The translations under genes were made by a program, and so were the position numbers. From Ceratotherium simum simum (Eukaryota; Chordata; Mammalia; Perissodactyla; Rhinocerotidae), in assembly GCF_000283155.1 (NCBI RefSeq), contig NW_004454216.1, positions 9,634,822 through 9,698,821 on the forward strand: a DNA stretch of 64,000 nt. The letters are read 5' to 3'. This document shows positions 1 to 12,113 of the stretch, piece by piece. Position 1 is the stretch's first letter; each line of letters starts with the position of its first letter. The notes below the pieces were generated by a model. It made no database searches. It saw only the letters and a list, made by a program, of their open reading frames with translations, and was not told where the DNA came from.

Positions 1-189
1 TTTTTTTTTCTCTTTTTCTCCCCAGTAGATAGTTGTATGTCATAGTTGCACATCCTTCTAGTTGCTGTATGTGGGACACTGCCTCAGCATGGCTGGACAA
101 GCAGTGCATCGATGCATGCCCAGGATTTGAACCCAGGCCGCCAGTAGCAGAGCGTGTGCACTTAACCGCTAAGGCACGGGGCTGGCCCC
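1..189 (-). mobile_element. ERE SINE (ERE1-like tail), cut by window edge
   Basis: Read on the minus strand, it starts with the ERE head (ggggccagccccgtgcc-like) at 189, runs through a tRNA-like body, and has the 'aactagaaggatgtgcaact' type of 3' region followed by a poly(A) run (poly(T) at 1-9 on plus). The 3' end may continue outside the window. Confidence 0.88.
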
Positions 190-699
190 TGCTTTCTCTT
201 TAAATAAAGAAGATGTACATTTTATAATTCATCAAAACCAAAATTCTTTAAGGAGAAAGCTTTAAAACTCAATGTATTTAATAACTCTAGGCAGTCGAAA
301 GTTAAGTTATATCTATACATAAGACAGGCATATACAATCGGAAGCAATTAAATTGCTAAGATTTTTTATATCTGTCTTTCAACTGCTTCATCAAAGACCA
401 GCATTTTTATTCAGAGGGCAGAACAACATAAAGTGTCACTATGTTACCATTTGGAAAGATGTCTCATATACTGTAGGTGAAAAAGGTATCTAATATATTT
501 GTCTCCAGCAGCCCCTGGACACTGTTTATTTACCAGATGTAGTTTGAGACATTCAGATGAAACCATGGTCATCTCACAAAGCTCTAACAGTATCTGGACT
601 TCCATCTCTTAGGCACTTTACACATGAATAGCTGTAAAGATATAAAGACTGACGCATACTGAATATTCATATTTGAACACAAGCAAAAAGGTTACCTAC
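190..699. other. Intron downstream of the beta exon
   Basis: AT-rich intronic sequence between the beta exon donor and the ERE at the window edge. I see no exon, RNA gene or assignable repeat. Confidence 0.6.
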
Positions 700-838
700 A
701 CTTTGTCAAGATAGGATGGTCTCTTTTCTCGAGGCGTCAGCAGCACAGTCACAAAGACAGCGATGATGAAAAGGGCAAGGACAGCTCCAATGACAGCTCC
801 AGCTACGGCTATGGAAGAGGTCTGCTTAAATGGGACAT
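700..838 (-). CDS. NECTIN3: NECTIN3 alternative (beta-type) transmembrane exon
   Basis: This 139-nt exon encodes a second, unrelated membrane anchor for nectin-3. On the minus strand an acceptor (..ttactttacag) precedes AT-GTC-CCA. With the G left by exon 5 this reads Asp-Val-Pro-Phe-Lys-Gln, then a long hydrophobic stretch (IAVAGAVIGAVLALFIIAVF) of about 22 residues, then a basic stop-transfer segment TPREKRPSYLDK. The acceptor phase equals that of exon 6-alpha, so the two are alternative partners of exon 5. The donor is chosen as AAAGT|GTAGGT at 700/699, because the nectin-3 long isoform I recall continues with Val-Ile-Asp-Leu-Pro-Pro. A competing donor nine bases further on would put an in-frame TAG in the exon. 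The remaining cytoplasmic exons lie left of the window. Confidence 0.9.
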
Positions 839-1249
839 CTGTAAAGTAACAAAAATTAGGCTTTTCAAACAATTTTAAACAGAGGTCTTGAATTTGCATA
901 CCCTAATTTCTACAATGTGCAAGGACTATTTGATCGAAGTATATTATCCAATAGCAAGTTTAGAGGACCCCAAATTTGCTTCATTAGTTTTTGTAGCCTT
1001 ATGCTAACACCCTTCTTCCTTGTAAGATGTCACCTTAGCATTCCAGGTTTGCTTTTTTCAAGTTATGAAAAGAATATCCCCAGTTAGGTACCAATGAGTG
1101 AATCTACTCCCTATGGGCAAAGAATGCCTGGAGGAGAAAAGAAGATAGAGAAAAGTGCGAAAACTATTCTTAGTCTAAAAGGTGATAAAACAAACAAAAA
1201 ATTTAGTATTCTTTAATAGAGTTAACCAACAATACAGACATTTATCTTT

Positions 1250-1494
1250 ATTTTTTTGCTGAGGAAGATTCCCCGAGTTCACATCTGTTGCCAATCTTCC
1301 TCTTTTTTTTTTGCTTGAGGAAGATTAGCTCTGAGCTAACATCTGTGCCTATCTTCCTCTACTTTATATGTGGGACACTGCCGCAGCACCGCTGGTGAGT
1401 GGAATAGGGCCTTGCCCAAGATCCAAACCCGTGAACCTGGGCTGCTGAAGCGGAACGTGCAGAATTTTAACCCCTAGGCCATGGGGCCAGGCCC
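1250..1494 (-). mobile_element. ERE SINE (ERE2/3-like tail)
   Basis: The head lies at the right end (ggcctggccccatggcc on minus). The body is tRNA-like. The 3' region holds two 'gaggaagatt..gctaacatctgt' type monomers on plus, typical of the ERE class with repeated 'gatgttagctcagg' tails. It is more diverged than the other copies. Confidence 0.85.
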
Positions 1495-4400
1495 AACATT
1501 TATCATTTTTATCCTATTAAAATATAAAAGAAATTCTATTAAGGAAACCAACAACCTTCAAGAAGGGGCAAAACGAAAACACAAAAAATATCCCAGATCT
1601 AATAAATATAGTCAAAAAGTAACATTGTAAAATTTAAAAGTTTTAAAAATAGAAGTATTATTAAAACAGTACTTGCTGCAGATAATTTCCCTTAATTCAT
1701 GCACATTTAATACAAATTATACTTAAGATAGTGTCTCTACTATAAAATTAAATGGAAATTCTTCCCTATCTCCTGGCTATAGACGTACTATATCATTTTT
1801 GAATAACAATTTCTCTTTCCCAGCCTGCCTCACAAATTTTACAAGGATTTTAAAAACATATTTAGCAGTTCGCATTTCGCACAGTTCTGAAAAATTGTCA
1901 CCCTATTTTATGAACTCTCAAATAAGGGAATTTACTAAAATTTTAACTATGTTTTCAAATATAAGTATTTGGATATGACAAAACCATCAATCCTTATGTG
2001 TAAGTATTATTTTGACCATGTCAGCCACATCGAATCCAGTAACTAAATTTTGTGGGGTGAACCATCAGTTACAAACTACCTTTAATATACACGATTTTGT
2101 TTTATCTTTCTATCCAATGAGAAAGATACAACATTCTATTAAGTGAAGATACTACAGTCCTAAATATTCTGCCCACACTCAATGAGTAGTGGAGAACACA
2201 GAGTGAAATAAAGCGAGGTTGGGGTAGCAGAGGAGCTTCCCCCCTTACGCCCTCGTTGGGAGAGACTGGTTTTCTGCAATGTCTAACATAGATTCTCCTT
2301 TTGGGTCCCCTATTCAGTAATGAAGAACTCTTAGTTTTCACTTAAATTGACATTCACATATACTCTTAAATAGTTGCAATTACTGTTGGGATCCAGATGT
2401 GGCCAATTTAAATGAAATTAAAGCACTATCAGTTTTGAAATATGTTTCACCTACTTTAGCATCATAGTATTTCCATATAAATACATATTTAGAAGTATTT
2501 TCCAACTCTGTTTTTATTAAAATGTGAGTCACATGGTGTTTTAGATTGCTAAGAGGAATGTTTTACTTTCTTTCTAACTATAAAAATTTCTTTAGCAAAC
2601 TAACAATCTTGGGTTTATTAATGGGTCATTTTATTGCCTCATTCTACAGGAAAAATCTTACACCGATGAGAGCCAAGTAACCCATTTCAATAACCCTTCA
2701 AATACTGCAAGAATCTAAAAATAGTGAAATACACAATTATTTTAAACAATATAACCAGTTCAGTCATTCAGGATGTTACCTTCATTTGCCAATATACATC
2801 TGGTTTATCTTTCTATTGTTGCTCATTTCTCTAATCCCTACTATCTCCATTTGAATATGTGATAGATGAGAAAAAGATTTGAAACCCAACCTAGTCAAAT
2901 ATTACGCTGCTCTTGTAAAAGCAAGAGAGATTTGGGATGATTTGGGGTAATCTTCTATTCTATACTCAGCAGTTATCATTTTTGCCCAAGTGTACAGAAT
3001 TTAAAGGGTTCTTGTTTTGATGGAATGACAAAGTGAATGCCATATTTACAGTAATACTTCTGAAATTATTTTTCAAAAACACAGGTTACTCTTTGAATCA
3101 GCCCAAATTAAGATTCTCAATGTACAAATCATTATAAATTCATCAAACCTCACACTTCCTCCAAGCCTTTCATTTAATCTTAGGAATAATATTAAATTTG
3201 GTAGTGCTTTGTAAGTAATATAATGACAGATTTTTAAAACACTAATTCCCAACTCTGAATATATATTTTTAATATCCTGAAATAATTCTCAAGTCTAAAT
3301 AGATATTATTTTTTAAACATTTAATTATAGTCTACTTTATCTAGTAGACTATCCATTAGTCTTATAATTTCTAGCTCTAGGATTCTATAACTGAGAGCTG
3401 ACTGTATATATACCAAAACACTTCCTTCTGTCTTAATTTGGGCATATTTATTTCACCTGGCTCCATTCATTCTTTATTCTTATTTATCCTCTCTTTTTTG
3501 CACATTTCTTCTTAGTATCAAAACAGTTTAGAAAGTACAGAAACAAGCAACTGGAAGAAAAGCTAGGTATGAATCCAATTACCAATTGGCTAATCTATAT
3601 ATAGGTAAATTGACTGTTAAATACATATATGGGATACATTTCATATTTCCTTTTCTGATTCTTCTACTAATTTAGAAAAAAGAAAAGAATATACTTGAGT
3701 ATTAATATTTTAAGGGTGTTAACAGGTGATGAACACTAGTAAGAAATGCAAAGGAAGAGCTGAAATTTCCTGCATTCAAGTCAAAGAACTTTGATGAAAA
3801 TTGAGAATTTAGCTCCAACATTACCTCTCCCACATCCCTGCCCACAAAATCTACATACATAGATTCTATATTCCAACAAAACCACTACAAGGAGAAAAAA
3901 ATTAAGCAAGCAAATGTATAAAAATTCGGCATTTTTCAACGTTAAGCTAGTTTACTGAATGAATGACATGAAACAACATTACCATCACCTAAGGAGATGT
4001 TCTACTAAATCTTATTATATGCTTACAAGCAACAGGAAACAAAAAGACAAAAGCATTAAAATATTTAGCATTAAAGGATGTCTCTCTCAAAAGAACAGCT
4101 TCCTGTTATCACATTAGCTATATTAACCCACATACATTGGAAATTCACCTCTAAAAACAGAAAAATAGCCTTCCCCAATACAACAAAAGTATACTCCCCA
4201 TAATTAAAGATATCGTGCATATGTCTTATGGGGAAAATGTTCAAAAATCAGTTACAAATCATACCAAAAAAATTCAGTACAGATATAAGAAATAACTTTC
4301 ATTACTTTTTAAAAATATATATACATGTATAAATATTACAGATACTAAACTGAATTAGTTTGTCTTTATTACTGATACAAATGAATAAAAAGTACGTGAA

Positions 4401-4889
4401 AGCTATTCGAACATGTGCTCACCTAACTCACATCTGAAACTGAGTCATGACAATATTTTTAAATACTATTAAACACACTAAAATACTTGTTTACAGCAAT
4501 TTGCTAAAACCATTCAAAATGGGTGAGTATAGAAATCTATAGTCCCTTTTCAGTTACATTGAAACACTAAGTCCTAATAATTAATTAAAACGTTAAGTTT
4601 CATCCTTCTTTTTTTTCCTCTTCATTCCCTTCACCAAAACCTCAATGATATCATCATATGATTCACAGGTTAATGTGATACCCTACAAACTTATCTTCCC
4701 ACCTTTTATTTGCTCCCATAATACATATCACTGTATTACCAATTTTCCCTATATCCCACTCTTTTCTTTTTAAATAGCCCCTTTTAATGCTTATCTTTTC
4801 CATATGACATCTAATTCTTGACAACCATGCAAATATTTATCTATTTTTTAATAAAATTCCTCTACTGGGGTCAGGTCAGTCCCCTCAGC

Positions 4890-4990
4890 CTCTCATCCAA
4901 CAAATGACCAATAGTAACCTAACATGCACCAGCCCTTGTGCTTAGTGCTAGGAATACAAAGATGAACTTTACATAGTCCCTGTCCTCACA
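4890..4990 (+). repeat. L2-like ancient repeat fragment
   Basis: The series 'gtgcttagtgctaggaatac', 'aaagatgaac' and 'agtccctgtcctcaca' matches the well-known mammalian L2 3' region (short and diverged). Confidence 0.5.
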
Positions 4991-5123
4991 ATAGAGAGCA
5001 AAATTCCCCAAAGTGGGGTCACAGAATCCTTAAAAATATTTTTTTCCAACACAGTATAAAAAGAGATTATCACTTATCTTAAAAAAGTGGGACGGAAGGC
5101 ATTTAACAAAAAAGTAAACGGTG

Positions 5124-5514
5124 CACTAGTATTAAAACTAGTGGATACTAATATACTTGCTAATACTAATGGATTGGCACTGCTAGCCCCACTTGGTCCG
5201 TGTGTCAGGTGTTCATCTGCCACACAGGGCACTCACAATATCCTATGGGAAGTGTGGCAAGGAATAGTTTCAGAATGAAATCGAGTAGACAGTTACAACT
5301 TCCCTTGGTTGTTCCCTCAGCGCAGTCAGCATCTTGTGACACATTGTGATGTATGAGAGCTCAGCTGAGTGAACTAATAACTTATCTAGATTTAACAAAT
5401 ATGTTAAGGAAGCACGACATGGGTGCCCTGTGACAGGTGAACATCTGACACATGGACCAAGTGAGGGTATGAGTGCTAATCTGTGTTATGTACTAGGAAG
5501 CATTCCTTCCTAGT
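5124..5514. repeat. Nested inverted-repeat structure, probable DNA-transposon remnant
   Basis: Arm 5176-5232 and arm 5420-5478 are inverted copies of each other at roughly 85% by eye. Both carry 'ggaccaagtg' (or its complement), 'ctgacaca', 'gtgaaca' and 'gtgccctgtg'. They are separated by about 190 bp. Each side is flanked by its own perfect hairpin: CACTAGT/ACTAGTG at 5124-5143 (7-bp stem, 6-nt loop) and ACTAGGAAG/CTTCCTAGT at 5492-5514 (9-bp stem, 5-nt loop). The symmetry suggests a non-autonomous DNA transposon interior, but I cannot name the family. Sequence to about 6350 ends in a hAT-like terminus (tttgaagagcactgatctag) and may belong to the same insertion. Confidence 0.5.
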
Positions 5515-8335
5515 AAATGTCATTCTTGCAAAGAATTGGCAGAATGAAGATAACACCAATGATGTAGGCATAAATAATGACAAAACCCAAAAAACTGACA
5601 ATACAAATATCTTACTCCTAATACACGAACTTTTTCACTTCCATTATGAAGGAAAACCATGGCAATCTAATCAGATGTGACAAGTCAACTCCAAACATTC
5701 AAATACATTAGGAGAACAAATAAAATAGAGATTTACATTCACTCTTATTAACAATAAACCTCACACTAACCCATACTGTGCTGAAATAGCAGCTAATGTG
5801 AGAGGTGAGCTTATTGTGATTAGCAAGACTGAAAAACCAAACATCTTGAACATGAAGACAAAGCTCTAAAAACAGTGGTTGGGATGAAAACTGTTAGTGT
5901 CTCCAACAATGTACTTCTTCCATTTGAATTTACTTGTTTTTGAGAGGTAGCATTTTAGCTCTCATATCTAAAAACCAAGTATCAAAATATACTGGAATCA
6001 AACCTTTGAATCACTGAATCAAAAAGTATAAAACCAAGATTAAAAGACCAAATGAAGAACATTCAATGATGTGGTTTGCTCAAAAATGTTTCAGTGAGAA
6101 AAAAAGTTTACTTTTAAAATGAAGCACAATCACATTGTTTTCCCAAATATTGCTTTAGTGAGAGAAACATTAGTATTTTTAAAATAGTATTTCGTTAGAT
6201 GTTAAAATTACCATTTTTGAATATTTTAAAATGCATATAGCAAACTTCTTTAGTAGCACTTATGTAATTTACAAACTTGTACATATTAGGAGTACATACT
6301 AATTTTTAACTGATAGGTACAGTCAAAAGTTTTGAAGAGCACTGATCTAGAGAAGATAAGTAAAAATGAGAATAAAGTGTAAAGTTATGGTAGAGTAGAC
6401 ATAAGTTTATATAAAAGAATATGGGCAGCAGTTATTAATTCTAAAGAAGAAAGGTAGCTTCCATAAAGTTATCCGTTTGAGCTGGAGCTTGAATATGGAT
6501 TGGTTTCCCAGTGTGGAAAATAGAGGGAAGCGAATTTCAGATAAAGGGAGCAGCATGGACATAATTATTCAGCTATCAAAGCACATGGTATGGTAAAAGA
6601 ACAGAGTTAATAGATCTAGACATTAAGTAGGTTCCCTGTTAGATCTAGGCTTTGAGCATCAAATGGCTGCTAATATCAAAAGAAAAGCAGGCGTTATATG
6701 CCTTCTGATGGAATAACATACCACAACTTAAGAAGTCATCTTGCCTCCCAAAATTAAACATTAATCTTATCAAGGCTCTAGATCTCACTACCAATTGACA
6801 AAAAATACAGAGGTGCAATAGGCACAATCCAAACTAGGAAACTGCAGGACAAATGAAGCCGTTTCTTCAACAAATAAATCACAAGGGAAAAACGGGAATG
6901 GGGCAGTGGTGTGGAGAACACATCGATTAAAAGACATTTCAACTAATCACAATGTATGGACCTTATTTGGATACTAATTAAACCTGCAAAAATATGTGAT
7001 ATACAAATTTGAACACTCACTAGATACTTGCTATTTGGAATTACTAATTTTTGGTGTAATAATGATCTGTGGTTACTTTTTATAAATGCTCCCTATCTTT
7101 TAGAGCTACATACTAATATATTTACAGATGAACTAATGACAGGAGAGATTATGTGGGTGGGAGTTTAAAGGAAACAAGATTGACCATGAGTTGATAATAA
7201 CTGAAGCAGGTAAATGGAGGCTCATTTCATAATTCTATTTTACTTTTGTATAATCTTCCATAATAGAATGTATTTTAAAAAGGGAGGCTAAGGACTAGAT
7301 CTCATTACCTCTGGCTTTTAGATCAAACCATCCCTTCAAGACTAGATTTTCTCTGAGATATTTCTCACAACTGAGACTGTGAAATTAGGTATCACGTCTA
7401 TAAAGAAATATTATGTATGTAAGGAAATGAGGCCTTGAACTATTCTCAAGTTTTGAGGATTATCTACATTTTAAAGTTATTCCACTAAACTTAAATTTCA
7501 CTTTGCTTCATCCATAGTACCCAGCTAGAAGAAACAGCAGCTATTAACTAAAGGCAAGTGAAATAAGACACCTCAAAATTGAACAAAGTTTTATCCTTCC
7601 AAATTTAAATGAACATGATAAAATAACAATTATCAAGGTTGAAGTAAAGAAATGACCCCTCAGGGTAAATACAGCAAAAGCTTTTATAAGCAATGTTTGG
7701 TTTCAAGCTCTTGATGCAAACCTACCACTACTCAACTAAAAGTAGATATGTACCAAAAAAAAAAGTGAAGTTTACTGGAATAGAAGAAATATATAAACAG
7801 AAAGCATTTTTTAAAAACATAGAAAAGTTGGTATACTGTGCACACTATTCCAAAGATTCTTTCATGCATGAATTTTTATTGGTATAACAAGAGGGAAACC
7901 AAACTTAATCCACTCAAATTGTGTTATATATAATATAAAAAACCCCTGCTGCTTGCTCTAAAATAAAGTCTAGAAAAAATGTATCATAATTTTAAATGTC
8001 AGATAGCAAACAGGGAGAAGGTAATTACAAAAAATTAGAAACAATGGCATTTCTAATCAAAGCAGCTCACAAGCAGTAAGTGAAAAACACTAAATGCCAA
8101 CTTAAAAAATATCTTACAAAATATGTTCTTCCAAGCTGAAATATATAAAATTTGACTTATGTCAAAGTCACAGCAAAAACATTCAAAATTTGTTTTAACT
8201 GCTAGGGCTAGAGAGACAAAATAATTCATGATTGTGGAGAATGTTATTCATGATGTGTATGTACGAGATAGGAATTAAATGGTTAATCAAAAGCAAATTC
8301 TGTAATGGCTAAATGCCAACTTAGATGCCTCCTCA

Positions 8336-8440
8336 AACTTTATTTAACTGCATCCTTAACCTGATACAGCCTTGCTTGGGAAGAGAAATAAAATAGGTTT
8401 CAAATTCCCACAAAACATCGTTAATTAAAAGAAACTAGGT
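8336..8440 (+). repeat. Diverged duplicate segment, copy 1
   Basis: It shares an ordered series of words with 10323-10438: 'aacttta.ttaactg.atcc', 'cttaacc', 'gaagagaaataaaatagg', 'ccacaaaa' and 'aggt'. It is followed directly by a (CA)n tract. I do not recognise the family. Confidence 0.6.
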
Positions 8441-8465
8441 CACACACACACACACACACACACAC
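8441..8465. repeat. (CA)n microsatellite
   Basis: About 12.5 uninterrupted CA units follow the duplicated segment. Confidence 0.95.
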
Positions 8466-8723
8466 TCTCACTCCAGCAAATATGATGACAGGGACAAAGA
8501 AGGTAATACAGAGCCACAGGCTTGTTACAGAAATATGCCTCTAAAGAATTTTTTTTTAAACTTTTATTTAAAGATTTGTTGCACAGCTACTGGGGCTACC
8601 ACCTGATAAGTAACTTGGTAAAAAAAACCAAAAAACATAAAACACTGGTACAAATTAAAATTAAATCCAAACTCAACATACCAAAATTTGAGAAAAGAGC
8701 TTTTTAAGGATGATACATTTCTT

Positions 8724-8914
8724 TTTTGTGTGTGTGAGGAAGATTAGCCCTGAGCTAACATCTGTGCCCATCTTCCTCTATTTTATGTGGGACGCCTGCC
8801 ACAAGCACGGCTTGATAAGCGGCGCCTAGGTCCGCGTCCAGGATCCAAATCTGCGAACCCCAGGCCACTGAAGCGGAGTGCACGAACTTAACCACTATGC
8901 CACCGGGCCAGCAC
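8724..8914 (-). mobile_element. ERE SINE (ERE2/3-like, 3'-shortened)
   Basis: On minus it has the head ggtgctggcccggtggc at the right end, a tRNA-like body, and a single 'gatgttagctcagggctaat' tail monomer ending near a T-rich stretch on plus. Confidence 0.85.
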
Positions 8915-10322
8915 CTGATACATTTCTAATTAACAAATAAACAGGAAAAACAATTCACTTTGTAAATCATTCCCCTATTAGAATTAAAAATTCAATATGG
9001 GTACTATTTCTTCCTTTCTTATATTTTACATTGATTACTTTCACACATTAGCAACTTCTTATTTGTTCATATACTTTGTTTTAGTCATATTTACCAAAAG
9101 CAAAATCAAACTCAGATGATTTTGAATATGCTACATTACTCTCAATTTTTGTACTTATACAGTGTATTTCCTATAGCCCCTTATGCTAAACATTTAGCCA
9201 GGGTTATCTTTATAAACTTTCCTATATATGGCTATCAGAAGCAATATCTACTACTAAAAAATATTAATGGTTTCTTTAATGTCAGACATCAAATAGAAAC
9301 CTTTCAGGCACATGGGAAAATACTAAACCTTTTAACTATAAAGTACTTCTCAAATATCACATCTAAAGTTAGTCGCTACCCTATTAAAGTTTCATTGTAT
9401 TTTAATAAAAATGGTAGGAAAGAATAAGAGCTGCACTCATCTCCACTGTATTATTGAAATATTTTAACCAATGAGAAAGAAAACCCTAAAGTGAATATAA
9501 AAATGAAAAAGTTTAAAGAATATGAAATAAATAAATATAAACATGGCCCAAATAAAGGAAAACTATTCTTCCACCTTTTCCAAGAAGCAAGTAGGATATA
9601 TAATGGATACACCTATCAATTAGCTGTGCACATCACTGATATCCAAAATTAATTAACAAGAATGTTTACTATGACTATTCATCTTTACAAACAAGTCTCT
9701 ATGTACAGTAAATATACATAAGTTCTAATAAACAGTGCAATGCTTCAGAAAGTCTTAAGCATTAGTATCAGATACTTAAAATCTGAACTCTTTTAGTTTG
9801 CCAAATGATATAGATTAAGGATACAGAATACATCAAATACTCACATGCAGTTTTCCATGTCACCCTCTCCCACCAAAAAAAAAAGAAACAAAACCTAACC
9901 GCACAATGGCCACAACATAAAAGGCAGTTCATAATCACTAAGTAGATATTTATATTTTTGAAATACAGCTCTTGAAATACACTGCGAATTTCCTTCAGAT
10001 TATAATCAAATTGAGATTTATACAGTATTCTAAATGTGATTGGTCTTCTCAGATTCATACTATATTTCGAACCATTGTCTAAAGATGAAATTTTGATCAA
10101 AAAAGCCACAAACTTACATCTTCCAGGGTAAGAAATTTTATACCCATTTTTCTCATGGCCATATTACTGCTGATATTTAAATTAAAAAAATAAAGCCACT
10201 TCAAATCATAGGGTAGTATCAAGAAAGTTTTTCTTCCAATGACTTGGACCAAAGAGTCTTAATATTTGTATAGCAGTGGTTAATTATACTTAAAACCAGA
10301 TATTTTTAACAAGATATTCATG

Positions 10323-10438
10323 AACTTTAGTTAACTGTATCCTTAACCAACATTATAGTCTTATATTAAGTGTTTGAGAAGAGAAATAAAATAGGTTTCT
10401 AATTTCCACAAAATACTGCTAGTTAAAATAAATTAGGT
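10323..10438 (+). repeat. Diverged duplicate segment, copy 2
   Basis: This is the second copy of the segment at 8336-8440, in the same orientation about 2 kb away. It carries a small insertion around 10348-10376 relative to copy 1 and lacks the CA tract. Confidence 0.6.
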
Positions 10439-11386
10439 TATAATCATTTAGAATAAAGCCTTCACTATTTGCAAAATTCTATAAACATGTTAGAACTTTG
10501 CCTTATAAAACATTTTTTTAGATTTGACAAGGATCAGGAGGGGGTAGTTGGAAGGGTAAAAAAAAATACCTACTTTGCCTTTTTATTAACAAAATAATTT
10601 ATTTAATTTATGATTCTCCTACTAATTTCCACTTCAATTCCCTGGCAAAACACCTAAGGCAATTCTACACAGTCCTTTTTTCAAACAAATCAACAGACAA
10701 AACATATTCTTTGTGCTTCAAAATAGTTGTCATTATTACAATTTTATAGGACTTCACTGTAGAAGCAATTTACCTCAAAAAGAAGATCTACATTTGAAGA
10801 TTTAGATAACATTTCTTTCTCAAAAATTACATGATTTCTGGAAAGAATACACTTAATTACGTAAAAAACAAAAACAAAACACCTCATGATGTTTCCAGTT
10901 TTAATTGGAAAAACAAAAATCTTGAAACACACACATACATTTAGGAGTAAAAACATGAGGATGATTCGCCAATACCCATCAGCAAGCATTAGTGATTGGT
11001 TCTATAATTCAGATTTTTCTTGTTAAATCTCAAATTTCCAAGTTTATTCTATTTTTTTCTGTATATTTACCCGTTTGAATAACATCAATATTAAATGACT
11101 AAAACAAGATGGTCTAGAAAATTCTTTGTATAGATTTTTGGCTGACACGTCTCATTTCTAAAGCTGGCACTCCAACGCTAGTTTACCCACGTTTTTTGAT
11201 ATACTGAAATACCCTGTCTGTACTACATTTAACTGTGTCCCATCTTTTCATTATTATTCTTATATTTAGGACATAAAGCATTAAAGTTACCACTTAATGC
11301 ATCAAACTCCATGTTCACATGACAATATAAGACTTGTCCTCCGGAGATGAAAGAGATTGTCATAATTATCATGTTTAAAAGGCGCT

Positions 11387-12113
11387 TTTATTACTCTCGT
11401 ATGTATTTTGGACAAAACATTGATCAGCTCATATGCTCTTCCACACATCATGTCACTGCATTTACTACTAGAGTCTTAGTGCAACAAAACACCTTTGAAA
11501 AGCCACTCTACAATAACTATGGCAAGGCTCATTAAAATGCAGAGGTAAAGATTCCATTTGTATAGAAACTTAGAAAATAATGTTTGAAAAGGAAAGGTGT
11601 TTCATCAGGCTGAATATTTTTTGTATACTAAAAATATATATAAACATTTCTTGAATTACTTTATCGTCAATTTTGATGTAGTATCATTTAGTGGTGATCA
11701 ATTTTGAGAGGTATATATTTAACAAACATTATACTTGAGATTATAGTCTTAGGTAAACATTTAATACACAATGCCAAGGTAGTTTCCTTTTTTTTTTTAA
11801 TTTTTGTACCAAAAAAGTCATACATTTAATGTTGACATTTCTTCTTACCTGTGTGCCTCAGACCAATAAAGTACTCTGCATTAAAATTTAAATCTTGAGA
11901 CAGTAGTACAGCATTGAAAATAAATTGTAAAGCAGCTCAGATACATTGAACCCAGATTTTACATTTTCATTTGTCAAATTAGAATATAAAAAGTATGCTT
12001 GAAAATCAAGTTGAAAAAGCTTATTCCTCCTCAAGAAAAAGTATGAACAATCTGAAAATGATCAACTAGTATGAATGAAACAATATACATTGTTAAGTCA
12101 CATTTAGTGATTG
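11387..12113 (-). other. NECTIN3: NECTIN3 alpha 3'UTR, proximal part (inferred)
   Basis: Sequence directly follows the alpha stop codon on the minus strand. Reading downstream, the first canonical AATAAA that I find on minus is at 11387-11392, about 720 nt after the stop; another lies at 11043-11048. Which signal is used cannot be read from sequence alone, and the real UTR may be longer. Confidence 0.45.

Larger units (their letters stand above)
839..11386 (-). other. Intron before beta exon (and distal alpha 3' flank)
   Basis: This 10.5-kb stretch has no coding exon that I can support. It contains two EREs (1250-1494 and 8724-8914), an L2-like fragment near 4890-4990, a nested inverted repeat (5124-5514), a (CA)n tract, and a duplicated segment pair (8336-8440 and 10323-10438). 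About 6420-6590 resembles old dispersed repeat sequence without a firm family. The remainder is AT-rich and unassigned. Confidence 0.6.

Noticed and set aside
9116..10109. Open frames of 103 (plus) and 113 (minus) codons
   Set aside because: They sit within AT-rich intron, lack similarity to any protein family and overlap no exon signal.
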